A stretch of 33,157 nt of DNA from Geminicoccaceae bacterium (GCA_020446525.1 JAGREO010000034.1:1-33157); one strand, 5' to 3'; positions 7,730 through 15,414 are shown, counted from the first letter of the stretch. A program made the numbers and translations. Notes: a model not told the origin generated them from the sequence alone.

Positions 7730-8764
7730 TCAGACCTCCTTCAGTTCGACGTGGCGGCGTTCCTTCGACGAGCGCATCAGCGCGTCGATCAGGCGATGAA
7801 CGCGAAGCACGTCCCGGCCGCCCGCCGCCGGCGCCCGTCCCTCGTCCAGCGCATCGAGGAAATCCTCCCAGACACCCCGGTGCCAGTCGTGCGGGAACGC
7901 CATCGGATCGGCACCGCCGCCGGTGCTGGTCTCCTCGCCGAACTGCTCGAACCGGCCGTCGAGGAAGTGCAGCGCCAGCCGGCCGGCTTCGAGCCGCGCG
8001 CCTCCCTTCGAGCCGGCGATCTCGAGGCGTTCGGGAAAACCCGGATAGCGGGCGGTCGTCGCCATCAGGGCGCCGAGCGCGCCGTTCCCGAAGGAAAGGC
8101 CGGCACCGACGAAATCCTCGCTCTCCATGCGGTGCAGCCCGGTCGTCCCGGCGATCGCCGCGACCTCGGCCACGGGCCCCGCCAGGGCCAGCATCAGATC
8201 GAGGCCGTGGATCGCCTGGCTGATGAGCACGCCGCCGCCGTCGCGCTCGTAGCTGCCGCGTCCGGGCTCGTCATAGTAGCGTTGCGGCCGCCACCAGGGC
8301 ACGGTCAGATGCACCATCTCGATGCGGCCGAGGGCATCGTCGTGCAAGCGTCGCGCCAGCTCGAGCGAGGCCTCCCTGAAGCGGTGCTGAAAGACGAAGC
8401 CGAGCGTCACCCCGGCGAGCTCGCACATCTCGACGATGCGTGCCGCTTCCCGTGTCGTCCGTCCGGCCGGCTTCTCCATCAGGATGTTCTTGCCGGCCGC
8501 GACCAGCGCCTTGACGAGATCGAGCCTGGCATTGGGCGGCGTCGCCAGCAGCACCGTGTCGATCCGCGGATCCTCGAGAATGGGGGCCACCTCGTCGACC
8601 AGCGGAAAAGCGTGACGTTCGGCGAACTGCGCACGGCGTTCCGCACTCGGGGCACAGGCCGCGATCACCGGGGCTCGCCCGGCCAGATCCTCGAGGGCGC
8701 GGGCGTGCGGCTCGATCGCCATGCCGAGCCCGATGATCCCGATACCGTGGGTGGTCGATTGCAT
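7730..8764 (-). CDS. Gfo/Idh/MocA-family oxidoreductase
   Basis: This 344-residue protein is the first of three consecutive Gfo/Idh/MocA genes. The Rossmann motif is GIGIIGLGMAIEPH near residues 7-20, and the conserved lysine lies in NILMEKPAGRTT. The substrate domain has GGGVLISQAIHGLDLML, giving the conserved His used in catalysis by family members. A purine-rich GGAAGGAA site about 9 nt before the ATG supports the start at 8764. The gene lies 75 bp below the DUF1513 gene on the same strand, so it may be transcribed with the iron operon or from its own promoter. The reaction is likely oxidation or reduction of a sugar, sugar acid or inositol with NAD(P); the sequence does not tell which. 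Confidence 0.92.
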   Translation of the reverse strand: MQSTTHGIGIIGLGMAIEPHARALEDLAGRAPVIAACAPSAERRAQFAERHAFPLVDEVAPILEDPRIDTVLLATPPNARLDLVKALVAAGKNILMEKPAGRTTREAARIVEMCELAGVTLGFVFQHRFREASLELARRLHDDALGRIEMVHLTVPWWRPQRYYDEPGRGSYERDGGGVLISQAIHGLDLMLALAGPVAEVAAIAGTTGLHRMESEDFVGAGLSFGNGALGALMATTARYPGFPERLEIAGSKGGARLEAGRLALHFLDGRFEQFGEETSTGGGADPMAFPHDWHRGVWEDFLDALDEGRAPAAGGRDVLRVHRLIDALMRSSKERRHVELKEV

Positions 8765-8839
8765 GAGAGGCGTTCCTTCCGTTGGGCCCGCAGACTCGTT
8801 CAGACGGCGGAGCGAAGCAAGCGGCTCGACCGGAGAGCC

Positions 8840-9985
8840 TCAGACGGAATCGAGACGCGCCATCGCGTGATTGTCCCAGGCGAAGTCCCCGGGTGCCGCG
8901 ATCCGCTGCGTCGTCCGTGTCCGCGGGTCGTGCCGCAGGATCGTTCCGTCGCCGCTGGTGACGACGAAACCCGCGGCGCTGCCGTCGGGTGCCACGCCGC
9001 ATCCGTCCTCGATGTCGAGGTGCCCGATGAAGCGCGGCTCCTCGCGCGACGCCACGTCCCAGAACGCCACGAGATCGCCTTTGGGTGCGGAAACCGCGAT
9101 CACCTCGCCGCCCGCGGCGAGTGCGGTGCTGCCGGTATAGCGGCGCATGCGTGCGAGCAGTTCGTCCGGCATGTCGAGCAGGCGGATGTCGTCGCCGGAC
9201 CAGAGACCGACCAGCGGCCGCGGCGGCGCCCTCTCCTCCTCGTCCTGCATGGCGACCGCCGCGAGGCCGCCCGCGCCGAACGCCAGATGGCGGATCGACA
9301 ATTTGTGCAGGTCGGCCGGCAGGCGCGCCTCGGCGATCGACCGGCCGCTGGCGGCGTCGACCAGCGCCAGCGAAGGTTTCATGTCGTCGAGATTGAGCTT
9401 GAGGCGGCCATAGTCCGGATGCGTGCGGATGCCGCCATTGGCCACCAGCAGCGACCGGCCGTCCGGGGCCAATCTCAGATCGTGCGGACCGACGCCGTGG
9501 CTCGCGAAGCCGTCGACGCGGCGATAGCCGTCCCCGACGTCGTAGATGCCGATCTCGCCCCGCCCCTCCTCGAAGGCGTTCTCGCTGGCGAAGAGCACGC
9601 CACCGTCGGCGGAGAACGCTCCGTGGCCGTAGAAGTGCCGTCCCGCCACCGGGTCGATACGCCGCAAGGCCACGCCCGTCCGGTGGTCGACGACGACGGC
9701 GAAGGTGCCGGGCCGGCGTGCGAAGACGACGCAGTGCGGCCGCAAGGGGTGGAAGGCGATCGAGTGGCCCCGATCCGGCAGGGGCAGCGTGAAACGCCGG
9801 TCACCCCGAACGTCGAAGCCGGCGACCCGGAAATCACCGTCGCCTTCGCCCGCTTTCGCACAATGGACGAAGAGCGGGCCGGCCGAGCCTCGCGCTGCGG
9901 CGGCCCGCAGCCCTGCCGGTGCGAGCGTGCCGAGGGCGAGGCCGGCGATCAGGCGTCGCCGGTCAATGGTCGGCGAAGGGTCCAT
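8840..9985 (-). CDS. DUF1513 protein, Tat-exported beta-propeller
   Basis: The 381-residue protein belongs to the DUF1513 family, usually found in iron-responsive imelysin clusters. It starts with a Tat-like leader: DRRRLIAGLALG (residues about 8-19) followed by an Ala-rich segment, predicting folded export to the periplasm. The body has repeated beta-rich blocks, such as GHSIAFHPLRP, FYGHGAFSADGGVLFASEN, VGPHDLRLAPDGRSLLVANGG and GEVIAVSAPKGDLVAFWD, consistent with a WD40/YVTN-like seven-bladed propeller. The start is either ATG at 9985 or GTG one codon upstream (9988); both overlap the 3' end of bfr by over 20 bp, which implies translational coupling. It is the last gene of the iron operon. 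The biochemical role of the family is not established; a periplasmic iron-complex or di-heme partner is a reasonable inference. Confidence 0.88.
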   Translation of the reverse strand: MDPSPTIDRRRLIAGLALGTLAPAGLRAAAARGSAGPLFVHCAKAGEGDGDFRVAGFDVRGDRRFTLPLPDRGHSIAFHPLRPHCVVFARRPGTFAVVVDHRTGVALRRIDPVAGRHFYGHGAFSADGGVLFASENAFEEGRGEIGIYDVGDGYRRVDGFASHGVGPHDLRLAPDGRSLLVANGGIRTHPDYGRLKLNLDDMKPSLALVDAASGRSIAEARLPADLHKLSIRHLAFGAGGLAAVAMQDEEERAPPRPLVGLWSGDDIRLLDMPDELLARMRRYTGSTALAAGGEVIAVSAPKGDLVAFWDVASREEPRFIGHLDIEDGCGVAPDGSAAGFVVTSGDGTILRHDPRTRTTQRIAAPGDFAWDNHAMARLDSV

Positions 9986-10463
9986 CACCCATCTGCGACT
10001 GGGAGAAATTCTCGATGCCGATCTTGTCGATCAGCTCCAGCTCGGCGCGGTTGGCGTCCTGATGCTCCTCCTCGTCACCCAGGATCGAGATGATCAGATC
10101 GCGGCTGACATAGTCGTGATGTTCCTCGCAGATCCTGATCGCCTTGCGATAATGCTCGATGCCCTCGAGCTCGAGCCGGTAATCGCCCTCGATGACCTCC
10201 TTGAGGTCCTCGCCGATATAGAGCTTGCCGAGATCCTGCAGATTGGGCAGGCCGCCGAGCAGCAGGATGCGCTTGATCAGCCGATCGGCGTGGTGCATCT
10301 CCTCGACCGATTCCTTGTATTCCTGCTTGCCGCGCTTCATGAAGCCCCAGTCCTCGAGCATCCGCGCGTGCAGGAAATACTGATTGATCGCGGTGAGCTC
10401 GCCCTTGAGACCCTGATTGAGCGCCGCCAGAACCTCGGGCGCACCCTTGACACCTTGCTTCAC
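9963..10463 (-). CDS. bfr: Bacterioferritin
   Basis: Bacterioferritin is a 24-mer haem-containing ferritin that oxidises Fe(II) and stores it as a mineral in the cytosol. The 166-residue protein keeps the family ligands by alignment with E. coli Bfr. They are Glu22 (in ELTAINQYFLHAR), Glu55 and His58 in EEMHHAD, Glu98 in LELEG, and Glu131 and His134 in ILGDEEEHQD. Met56, the haem axial ligand, is present, which separates it from haem-free ferritins. PNLQDLGKLYIGED is also conserved. The start is GTG at 10463 and overlaps the TGA of bfd (GTGA), a classical coupling arrangement. Its 3' end overlaps the DUF1513 start. It lies inside the imelysin/di-heme operon and not beside the usual bfd-bfr neighbours, which is unusual. 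The extended C-terminus (GDGPFADH) is slightly longer than in E. coli. Confidence 0.97.
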   Translation of the reverse strand: MKQGVKGAPEVLAALNQGLKGELTAINQYFLHARMLEDWGFMKRGKQEYKESVEEMHHADRLIKRILLLGGLPNLQDLGKLYIGEDLKEVIEGDYRLELEGIEHYRKAIRICEEHHDYVSRDLIISILGDEEEHQDANRAELELIDKIGIENFSQSQMGDGPFADH

Positions 10464-10684
10464 GTGATCACTCCCTCGTCATCGTTCGTCGTCTCGTCCA
10501 CCAGATCGTCGTCGCGGCGGGCACGTGCCTCCTCGACGATCCGGCGCATGGTCGGTACGCAGCGCCCGCACTGGATGCGCACGCCGAGGCGCTTGTAGAC
10601 GCCGCCGGCGCTGCGCGTCGACCGGTCTTCGGCCGTGGCGATGCAATCCTTTTCGCGCAGACAATTGCAGACACAGACGATCAT
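10460..10684 (-). CDS. bfd: Bacterioferritin-associated ferredoxin (BFD-like [2Fe-2S])
   Basis: Bfd binds bacterioferritin and passes electrons to its haem so that stored iron is released as Fe(II). The 74-residue protein has the four expected cluster ligands in the Bfd spacing: Cys4 and Cys6 (MIVCVCN) and Cys39 and Cys42 (IQCGRCV). VYKRLGV before the second pair is the usual Bfd pattern. The acidic tail (about residues 57-74) is longer than usual. The ATG lies 3 bp after the stop of the second imelysin gene, and the TGA overlaps the GTG of bfr, so it sits in the middle of a compact operon. The direct pairing with bfr strongly supports the role. Confidence 0.94.
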   Translation of the reverse strand: MIVCVCNCLREKDCIATAEDRSTRSAGGVYKRLGVRIQCGRCVPTMRRIVEEARARRDDDLVDETTNDDEGVIT

Positions 10685-10687
10685 CCG

Positions 10688-11728
10688 TCAGTCCCCGTCG
10701 CTGTCGTTGAAACCGGCGGTGAAGCCCAGGGCCGGACCCAGCGATTCCGCCAATGCCTTCTCGACGTCGTTCAGTGCGTAACGCGCGACCTGCACCCTCG
10801 ATCGCGCCTCTTCGTCCCCGACCGCGCGCGCCAGCGGCATGTCGAGCCCGGCCAGTGCGTCGCGCGCGACCGCCAGACGATCGGCGAGCACGTCGTGCAG
10901 TCTGGATGCCGCGGGTGCCGGCAGCGCATCGACCAGACCGACATCGCCCTGGCCGAACAGCAGCGCCGAGATCGTCGCGAGATTGCCGTCGATCGCCGCC
11001 ACCGAAAGGCCGCTGATGGCGGCTTCGGCCGATCCGCCCCGGGCCGAGCCGATATCGTCACCGAGCGGCCGCTCGATCTTGAGCTCGACGATCCGGGTGA
11101 GACCGTCGACCACCGCACGATAGAACGCCACGAGCTGCTCGTTCTGGTCCTGCGCCTCGCGCATGGTCCCGGCGAAATCCCGCCAGTCCCGAACGACCTC
11201 GCGCGCGAGGCGTTCGACGTTGGCTGCCAGACCGGCCAGAAAGGCGCAGACGAACGCGCCTTCGGCCTTCTCCGCATGGAGCACCTGCTCGATCGCCGGC
11301 AGACCCTGCAGCGCGACGCTGCCCTGCGCGATCGCATCTTCCGTCACCAAAGCCGGATCCGCCGCGCGCAGAGCCTGCCGCACCTGCCTCGATGCGACAT
11401 TGTGCTTGTCGGGCCAGAAAGCCAGCTTCGCGCCGCGATTGTCGGTCGTCAGCGGACCGAAATTCAGCGGCTCGAGTCGTGCGAAGGCACGCAGCAGATC
11501 GGCATGTGCGGCCTCGAGCATCGATCGATCCGGCCTGTCGGGCGTCGCACATGCGGCCGCCCGCCGTCGCTCGAAGGTCTCGGCCGCCGCGGCGAAGGCA
11601 CGCACCGTCGGCAGGGCGACGTCGTCGACCAGCGCCCGCACGACGACGTCCGGGCTCGTCGCATGGGCGAGAGCCGGTACGACGAGGAAGACCGCGAAGG
11701 ACCAGCGGCGCAAATTCATGGTGCTCAC
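10688..11728 (-). CDS. Imelysin-family protein, degenerate GxHxxE motif
   Basis: The 346-residue protein is an exported imelysin-like (peptidase M75 superfamily) iron-uptake-associated protein. It has a basic start and hydrophobic leader ending near ALAHA (about residues 7-23), so it is probably periplasmic. The family segment LAFWPDKHNVASRQVR is present (about 102-117). The metal-associated GxHxxE motif appears as GLPAIE (142-147), with Pro in place of His. This is a form seen in the second imelysin of such clusters, and it suggests a structural or different binding role. GTG at 11728 overlaps the TGA of the di-heme gene (GTGA) and is my preferred start; ATG at 11719 is an alternative. No proteolytic activity should be assumed. 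Confidence 0.88.
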   Translation of the reverse strand: MSTMNLRRWSFAVFLVVPALAHATSPDVVVRALVDDVALPTVRAFAAAAETFERRRAAACATPDRPDRSMLEAAHADLLRAFARLEPLNFGPLTTDNRGAKLAFWPDKHNVASRQVRQALRAADPALVTEDAIAQGSVALQGLPAIEQVLHAEKAEGAFVCAFLAGLAANVERLAREVVRDWRDFAGTMREAQDQNEQLVAFYRAVVDGLTRIVELKIERPLGDDIGSARGGSAEAAISGLSVAAIDGNLATISALLFGQGDVGLVDALPAPAASRLHDVLADRLAVARDALAGLDMPLARAVGDEEARSRVQVARYALNDVEKALAESLGPALGFTAGFNDSDGD

Positions 11729-13200
11729 AGCGAAGCGAGGAAAGCGAGGAGTGCTTCGCGATCGGACTCGTCCAGCCCGGCGAAGGCGTCGCGCGCCGCC
11801 TGCGCCTCGCCGCCATGCCACAAGATCGCTTCTGTCAAATTACGCGCCCGGCCGTCGTGAAGAAAGAGGGTGTGACCGTTGACCTCGCCGGTGAGGCCGA
11901 TCCCCCACAGTGGCGCCGTCCGCCATTCCCTGCCCGACGCGGTGCCCTGCGGACGATGATCCGCCAGCCCCTCACCCATGTCGTGCAGCAAGAGGTCAGT
12001 ATAGGGCCAGATCAGTTGCCGGCGCAGATGCGGCGCCACGTCGTCGGTCTCGGCCGTGACATATTTGGGCGTGTGGCAGCCGGTACATCCGATGCCGTGG
12101 AACAGGCCCTTGCCGCGCAGCACGGTGTCGTCCGCTTCGCCCCGGCGGATCGGCACGGCCAGGTTCTCGGCGTAGAAGACGACGAGATCGAGCATCGCGT
12201 CGGGTACTTCCTGCTCCCCGTCACCGGTGCCGTCGGGCGCCGCGCGGCAGGCCGCCTGCGATTCGGTGCAATCGCCTTCGGGATAAGGCACGATCGAGCT
12301 CGAGAGCCCCATGTCGGTGGCGAAGGCGAAGGCCGATTGCAGCCGGATCGAGGGCTGGATGGCCTTCCAGCCGAAACGTCCGAGCCTGGCCGTGCCGTCG
12401 ATCGGGTCCGCCACCATGTTCGCACGGCCCGAGATGCCGTCGCCGTCGGCATCGTCGGGATCGGCCCCGGCCAGGATGTCGGCCTCGCCGATCGACTGCA
12501 GCAGACCCAGCCCGATCATCTGTGGCGCCACCCGCGGCGATGTGCGCAGATCCGGGTGCAGCGGGCCGTAGGCCGCGTTCTCGATGGTGTACCGGGGCAC
12601 CCGCAACGATGCGGTCGTGCCGTCGTCCAGAGTGACGGCACGCTCCTCATAGTCGACCCGGACCCGGCCTTCGGGCTCGAGCCCGGCCACGGCATTGTCC
12701 TGCAATTGCGCGCCATAGACCGGATCGGGGATCACCCGCTCGGACTCGGTCTGTGGCTGCTCGACGTGCCCTTCGTCCGCCGGCACGCTCAGGCCCAGGA
12801 GGAAGGATGCCGATTCCTCCCCGGGCAGAGGCGGATGGCCGCGGCCGTCCTTGAGATGGCAGCCCTGGCACGAGCGGGCGTTGTAGAGCGGTCCGAGACC
12901 GTCGGAGGAAGTCGTCGAGGATGGCGACTGGACCCAGAGCTTGCGGAAGATCCCGTTGCCGACGAAGAAATCGGCACGCGTCTCGAAATCGAGATTGCCC
13001 GAAGGATGCGAAAAGGCGTTCTCGTCCAGACTTCCGCGCGAGGTGGCGGCTCCACCGGGAAATCGCTCGAATCGCTCGGGCGCCTCGAAGCTGGCGGGCG
13101 GGGCCAGTACGCCGGCACGATCGGCCCCCCCGAGCAGAATGGGCAGCAGGGACAGCACCAGCAGGATGGTGGCGAGCGAGCCCGCGGTTCGACGCTTCAT
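11725..13200 (-). CDS. Di-heme oxidoreductase-like c-type cytochrome (DUF1111)
   Basis: This 491-residue protein has an N-terminal hydrophobic segment (residues about 8-24) that may be a signal anchor or uncleaved leader. Two c-type haem attachment motifs follow, CQGCH at 111-115 and CTGCH at 372-376. The second haem region is followed by LLHDMGEGLAD and TAPLWGIGLTGEVNGHTLFLHDGR, which are hallmarks of the DUF1111 'di-heme oxidoredictase' family, distantly related to di-haem cytochrome c peroxidases. DPDDADGDGISGR (about 248-260) resembles a Ca-binding loop. It is periplasmic by haem maturation logic. In imelysin clusters the family is thought to serve ferric/ferrous iron redox, but this is inference. 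It lies 13 bp below the first imelysin and overlaps the second by 4 bp. Confidence 0.93.
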   Translation of the reverse strand: MKRRTAGSLATILLVLSLLPILLGGADRAGVLAPPASFEAPERFERFPGGAATSRGSLDENAFSHPSGNLDFETRADFFVGNGIFRKLWVQSPSSTTSSDGLGPLYNARSCQGCHLKDGRGHPPLPGEESASFLLGLSVPADEGHVEQPQTESERVIPDPVYGAQLQDNAVAGLEPEGRVRVDYEERAVTLDDGTTASLRVPRYTIENAAYGPLHPDLRTSPRVAPQMIGLGLLQSIGEADILAGADPDDADGDGISGRANMVADPIDGTARLGRFGWKAIQPSIRLQSAFAFATDMGLSSSIVPYPEGDCTESQAACRAAPDGTGDGEQEVPDAMLDLVVFYAENLAVPIRRGEADDTVLRGKGLFHGIGCTGCHTPKYVTAETDDVAPHLRRQLIWPYTDLLLHDMGEGLADHRPQGTASGREWRTAPLWGIGLTGEVNGHTLFLHDGRARNLTEAILWHGGEAQAARDAFAGLDESDREALLAFLASL

Positions 13201-13213
13201 CGGGTTCGGCGCC

Positions 13214-14515
13214 TCATTGGAAGAAGACGGCGTTCGGGTCGTCGAGGCTGTCCGAGCCCTCGATCGCGATCGGCGACAGATCGAGAGCCGCCACGGCCGC
13301 CTCGATCGCCCGTGTCTGGTCCTTGAGTCGATCGATCACCCGCTGGACGACGGCGTTGCCCTCCTCGTTGCCGGCGCCGATCATCTGGTCGTAGGCCTCG
13401 CCGCCCTCCGCCCGTTCCTTCATCGCCCGCATCGCCTCGCTCGTCGCATCGAGCGCATCGCTCAGGTCCCGGGCCACCTCGGGTGCCTCGACGGCGAGCA
13501 GATCGAGCAGGCTCGGCCCTTCGACGGTGCTGCCGTCGACCCGTTCGTAGCGGCCGTGCGCCACCGCCTGCATGCCTGCCTGGTCGTAATAGTGGCTGTT
13601 GTGGGTGTTGTCGGAAAAGCAGTCGTGCTCTTCCTCGGGATCGTGCAGCATCAGGCCGAGCTGCATGCGCTCACCGGCCAACTCACCATAAGAGAGCGAG
13701 CCCAGACCGGTCAGCATCACCGCCAGGCCGCTCGAGGGCTCGCGCTCGAGCAAGGCGGCACGCGCCTCACCACCGTCCCGCCACGCCGTCGCCATCTCCT
13801 CGAGATCGGCCACGAGCAGATCGACGGCAGCCCGCAGATAGGCGGCGCGGCGATCGCAGTGGCCGTTGGTGCATCCCTCAAGGCTGTAGTCCGTCCAGGG
13901 GCGCTCGCCCGCACCGGCCTCCGTTCCGTTGAGATCCTGCCCCCAGAGCAGGAACTCGATCGCATGATAGCCGCGGCTGACATTGGCCTCGATGGCGTCG
14001 ATCTCGTGCAGGTCCCGCAAGAGTGCGGCATCGATCACCGTCGCATCGAGCGTATGACCACCGACCTTGACCTGCTCGTTGCCGACGATGTCCGCCGCAT
14101 AATAGGCGTTTTCCGGAGACTCGGCGCCATAGGCCGTACGGTCGACATAATCGATGAGACCTTCGTCGAGCGGCCAGGCGTTCACCCGCCCCTCCCATTC
14201 GTCGACCATGGGGTTGCCGAAGCGATAGGCCTCGGTCTGCTGGTAGGGTACCCGCGCGGCCAGCCAGGCCTGCCGCGCCTGCAGCAGCCCGGCTTCGTCC
14301 GGCGCTTCGAGAAAGGCGTCGACGACATCGTGCAACCGGGTCGCCGTCGTCAGCGCGTCGCCGTACATGGCGGCGGCGACGTCGGCGTAATTCGCGACGA
14401 TCGCCTCACTGGAGACGGACTGTGCGCGCACGTCGGCCGCGCCGAAGGCAGCGGCGAAGGAGGCCGCCGCCAGGGTGAGCGAGCCGGATATCGGGCGATC
14501 GGGCGGCAGGTTCAT
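13214..14515 (-). CDS. Imelysin-family periplasmic protein with intact GxHxxE motif
   Basis: The 433-residue protein is the first gene of the iron operon. It starts with ATG at 14515, supported by a GGAG site 8 nt upstream; the open frame runs further upstream but without a plausible leader. A signal peptide (about residues 1-31, ending near VRA-Q) predicts export. The body is helical. The imelysin/ICMP-type GxHxxE motif is intact as GYHAIE (Gly182, His184, Glu187) followed by FLLWGQD. Other family stretches are YRFGNPMVDEWEGRVNAWPLDEGLIDYV and HNSHYYDQ. A C-S-x-N near the middle and CTNGHC give possible cysteine pairs. Imelysins such as IrpA and IcmP are linked to iron acquisition; direct iron binding here is a hypothesis based on the motif. 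Confidence 0.93.
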   Translation of the reverse strand: MNLPPDRPISGSLTLAAASFAAAFGAADVRAQSVSSEAIVANYADVAAAMYGDALTTATRLHDVVDAFLEAPDEAGLLQARQAWLAARVPYQQTEAYRFGNPMVDEWEGRVNAWPLDEGLIDYVDRTAYGAESPENAYYAADIVGNEQVKVGGHTLDATVIDAALLRDLHEIDAIEANVSRGYHAIEFLLWGQDLNGTEAGAGERPWTDYSLEGCTNGHCDRRAAYLRAAVDLLVADLEEMATAWRDGGEARAALLEREPSSGLAVMLTGLGSLSYGELAGERMQLGLMLHDPEEEHDCFSDNTHNSHYYDQAGMQAVAHGRYERVDGSTVEGPSLLDLLAVEAPEVARDLSDALDATSEAMRAMKERAEGGEAYDQMIGAGNEEGNAVVQRVIDRLKDQTRAIEAAVAALDLSPIAIEGSDSLDDPNAVFFQ

Positions 14516-14596
14516 GATACGGTCTCCAGAAGTTCGGACGATGCGCGTCCTATCTCCGGCCCGCTTCGTGGACAACGACACCGCGGTCCTTCTGGA

Positions 14597-14613
14597 TTTG
14601 GAAGAATTCAAAA
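14597..14613. promoter_or_regulatory. Candidate iron-control element (ICE box, Irr site)
   Basis: TTTGGAA-GAA-TTCAAAA matches the alphaproteobacterial ICE pattern TTTAGAA-N3-TTCTAAA in spacing and in all GAA/TTC core positions. It lies 82 bp upstream of the first imelysin ATG, in front of an operon of iron genes. Irr, the haem-responsive Fur-family regulator, binds this motif. Its position upstream of the likely promoter would be compatible with activation or repression. The call rests on one visual match plus context. Confidence 0.5.
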
Positions 14614-14778
14614 ACCCGCCGGTGCCTTGCTCCGGCGCCGCCTCTCGGTCATGCTGGCGCCGGGAGCGAAGTCCGACGATCGCGCTCTCCGCAGGGCCGG
14701 CAAAGACCAGGGCCGCCGCGCGCCCGTGCGGTGCGCCAACCCTTCCCCGGCCTATCCATTTTATATCAAAAAACACTC

Positions 14779-14806
14779 GGAACTTCTTGGGGAAGTTGCT
14801 AGTTCC
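14779..14806. promoter_or_regulatory. Nested dyads upstream of DUF411
   Basis: AACTTC (14781-14786) and GAAGTT (14792-14797) form a perfect dyad with a 5-bp spacer. An outer GGAAC (14779-14783) pairs with GTTCC (14802-14806). It lies 41 bp before the DUF411 start and could be an operator. The CTTC...GAAG core recalls metal-responsive MerR-family sites, but no matching -35/-10 pair was found. Confidence 0.35.
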
Positions 14807-14837
14807 AGCACACACGCTCCTGGTTTGGAGATGCGTC

Positions 14838-15299
14838 GTGGCGATATCGCGTCGTCTGTTCCTCACGGTTTCCGCGTCGACGATCGGCGTCGGCGGCTAC
14901 TCACTGTGGGCGACACCCCTGGTCATCCGCCGTGTGCACGTCGTGAAATCCCCGTCGTGCGGATGTTGCTCGGCATGGATTTCGCATTTGCGCGCCGCCG
15001 GTTTCACGGTCGACGCATTGCACGACGAAGAGGCCCTTCGGCAGCTCAAGGACGAGTACGACGTACCCGAGGCTCTGAGATCCTGCCACACCGCGACGGT
15101 GGCCGGCTACGTGCTGGAAGGTCACGTCCCCGCCTCCGACGTGGAGAGGCTGCTGGCGGAGCGGCCGGAAGGCACGGGCCTGGCGGTGGCCGGCATGCCG
15201 CTCGGCTCGCCCGGCATGGAGATGGGCGGCAGGCGCGAGCCCTTCGACGTCGTGCTGTTCGGCCCCCAGGGAAGCACGCTCTTCTCCCGCCATCGGTAA
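14838..15299 (+). CDS. DUF411 metal-binding protein, Tat-exported
   Basis: The 153-residue protein has a clear twin-arginine leader (SRRLFLT, residues about 4-10) and a hydrophobic stretch, predicting export to the periplasm in a folded, perhaps metallated, state. The mature part is a complete DUF411 domain. It has VKSPSCGCCSAW with the CxCC metal-binding cysteines, then SCHTATVAGYVLEGHVPA with conserved Cys-His, and ends with GLAVAGMPLGSPGME. DUF411 proteins are associated with copper handling and resistance; binding here is inferred from those residues. The GTG start at 14838 is preferred because TGGAG lies 7 nt upstream and the Tat motif follows at once; the ATG at 14831 is in another frame. 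It is divergent from the iron operon and 115 bp ahead of the TRAP genes. Confidence 0.9.
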   Translation: MAISRRLFLTVSASTIGVGGYSLWATPLVIRRVHVVKSPSCGCCSAWISHLRAAGFTVDALHDEEALRQLKDEYDVPEALRSCHTATVAGYVLEGHVPASDVERLLAERPEGTGLAVAGMPLGSPGMEMGGRREPFDVVLFGPQGSTLFSRHR

Positions 15300-15414
15300 C
15301 GCGGCGGTCTTTCTCGCTCCTTTCCTCCGCGTACGGTACGCGGCGTCCGTCTTGTCGCTGTGCCGCATATCTGCGATGGTTCGCGGACACGAGGGATTTC
15401 AGGGAGCAGGCCTC

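Larger units (their letters stand above)
14516..14837. promoter_or_regulatory. Divergent control region between the iron operon and the DUF411 gene
   Basis: This 322-bp stretch separates imelysin (minus, start 14515) from DUF411 (plus, start 14838). Long frames cross it but lack start signals and family features, so I see no gene. It contains an Irr-box-like palindrome (14597-14613), an AT-rich island around 14756-14776 that stands out in the GC-rich surroundings and includes TATAAA on the minus strand, and nested dyads at 14779-14806. Both transcription units probably start here. Confidence 0.6.

Noticed and set aside
6788-10093. A 1,101-codon open frame on the plus strand opposite the oxidoreductase and DUF1513 genes
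   Set aside because: It is antisense to four well-supported genes, rich in Arg/Gly/Pro/Asp without family motifs, and results from high GC content, which removes stop codons.
14779-14806. Calling the dyads a CueR/MerR-family operator
   Set aside because: The core resembles such sites, but the characteristic -35/-10 elements with 19-20 bp spacing around the dyad are not visible.
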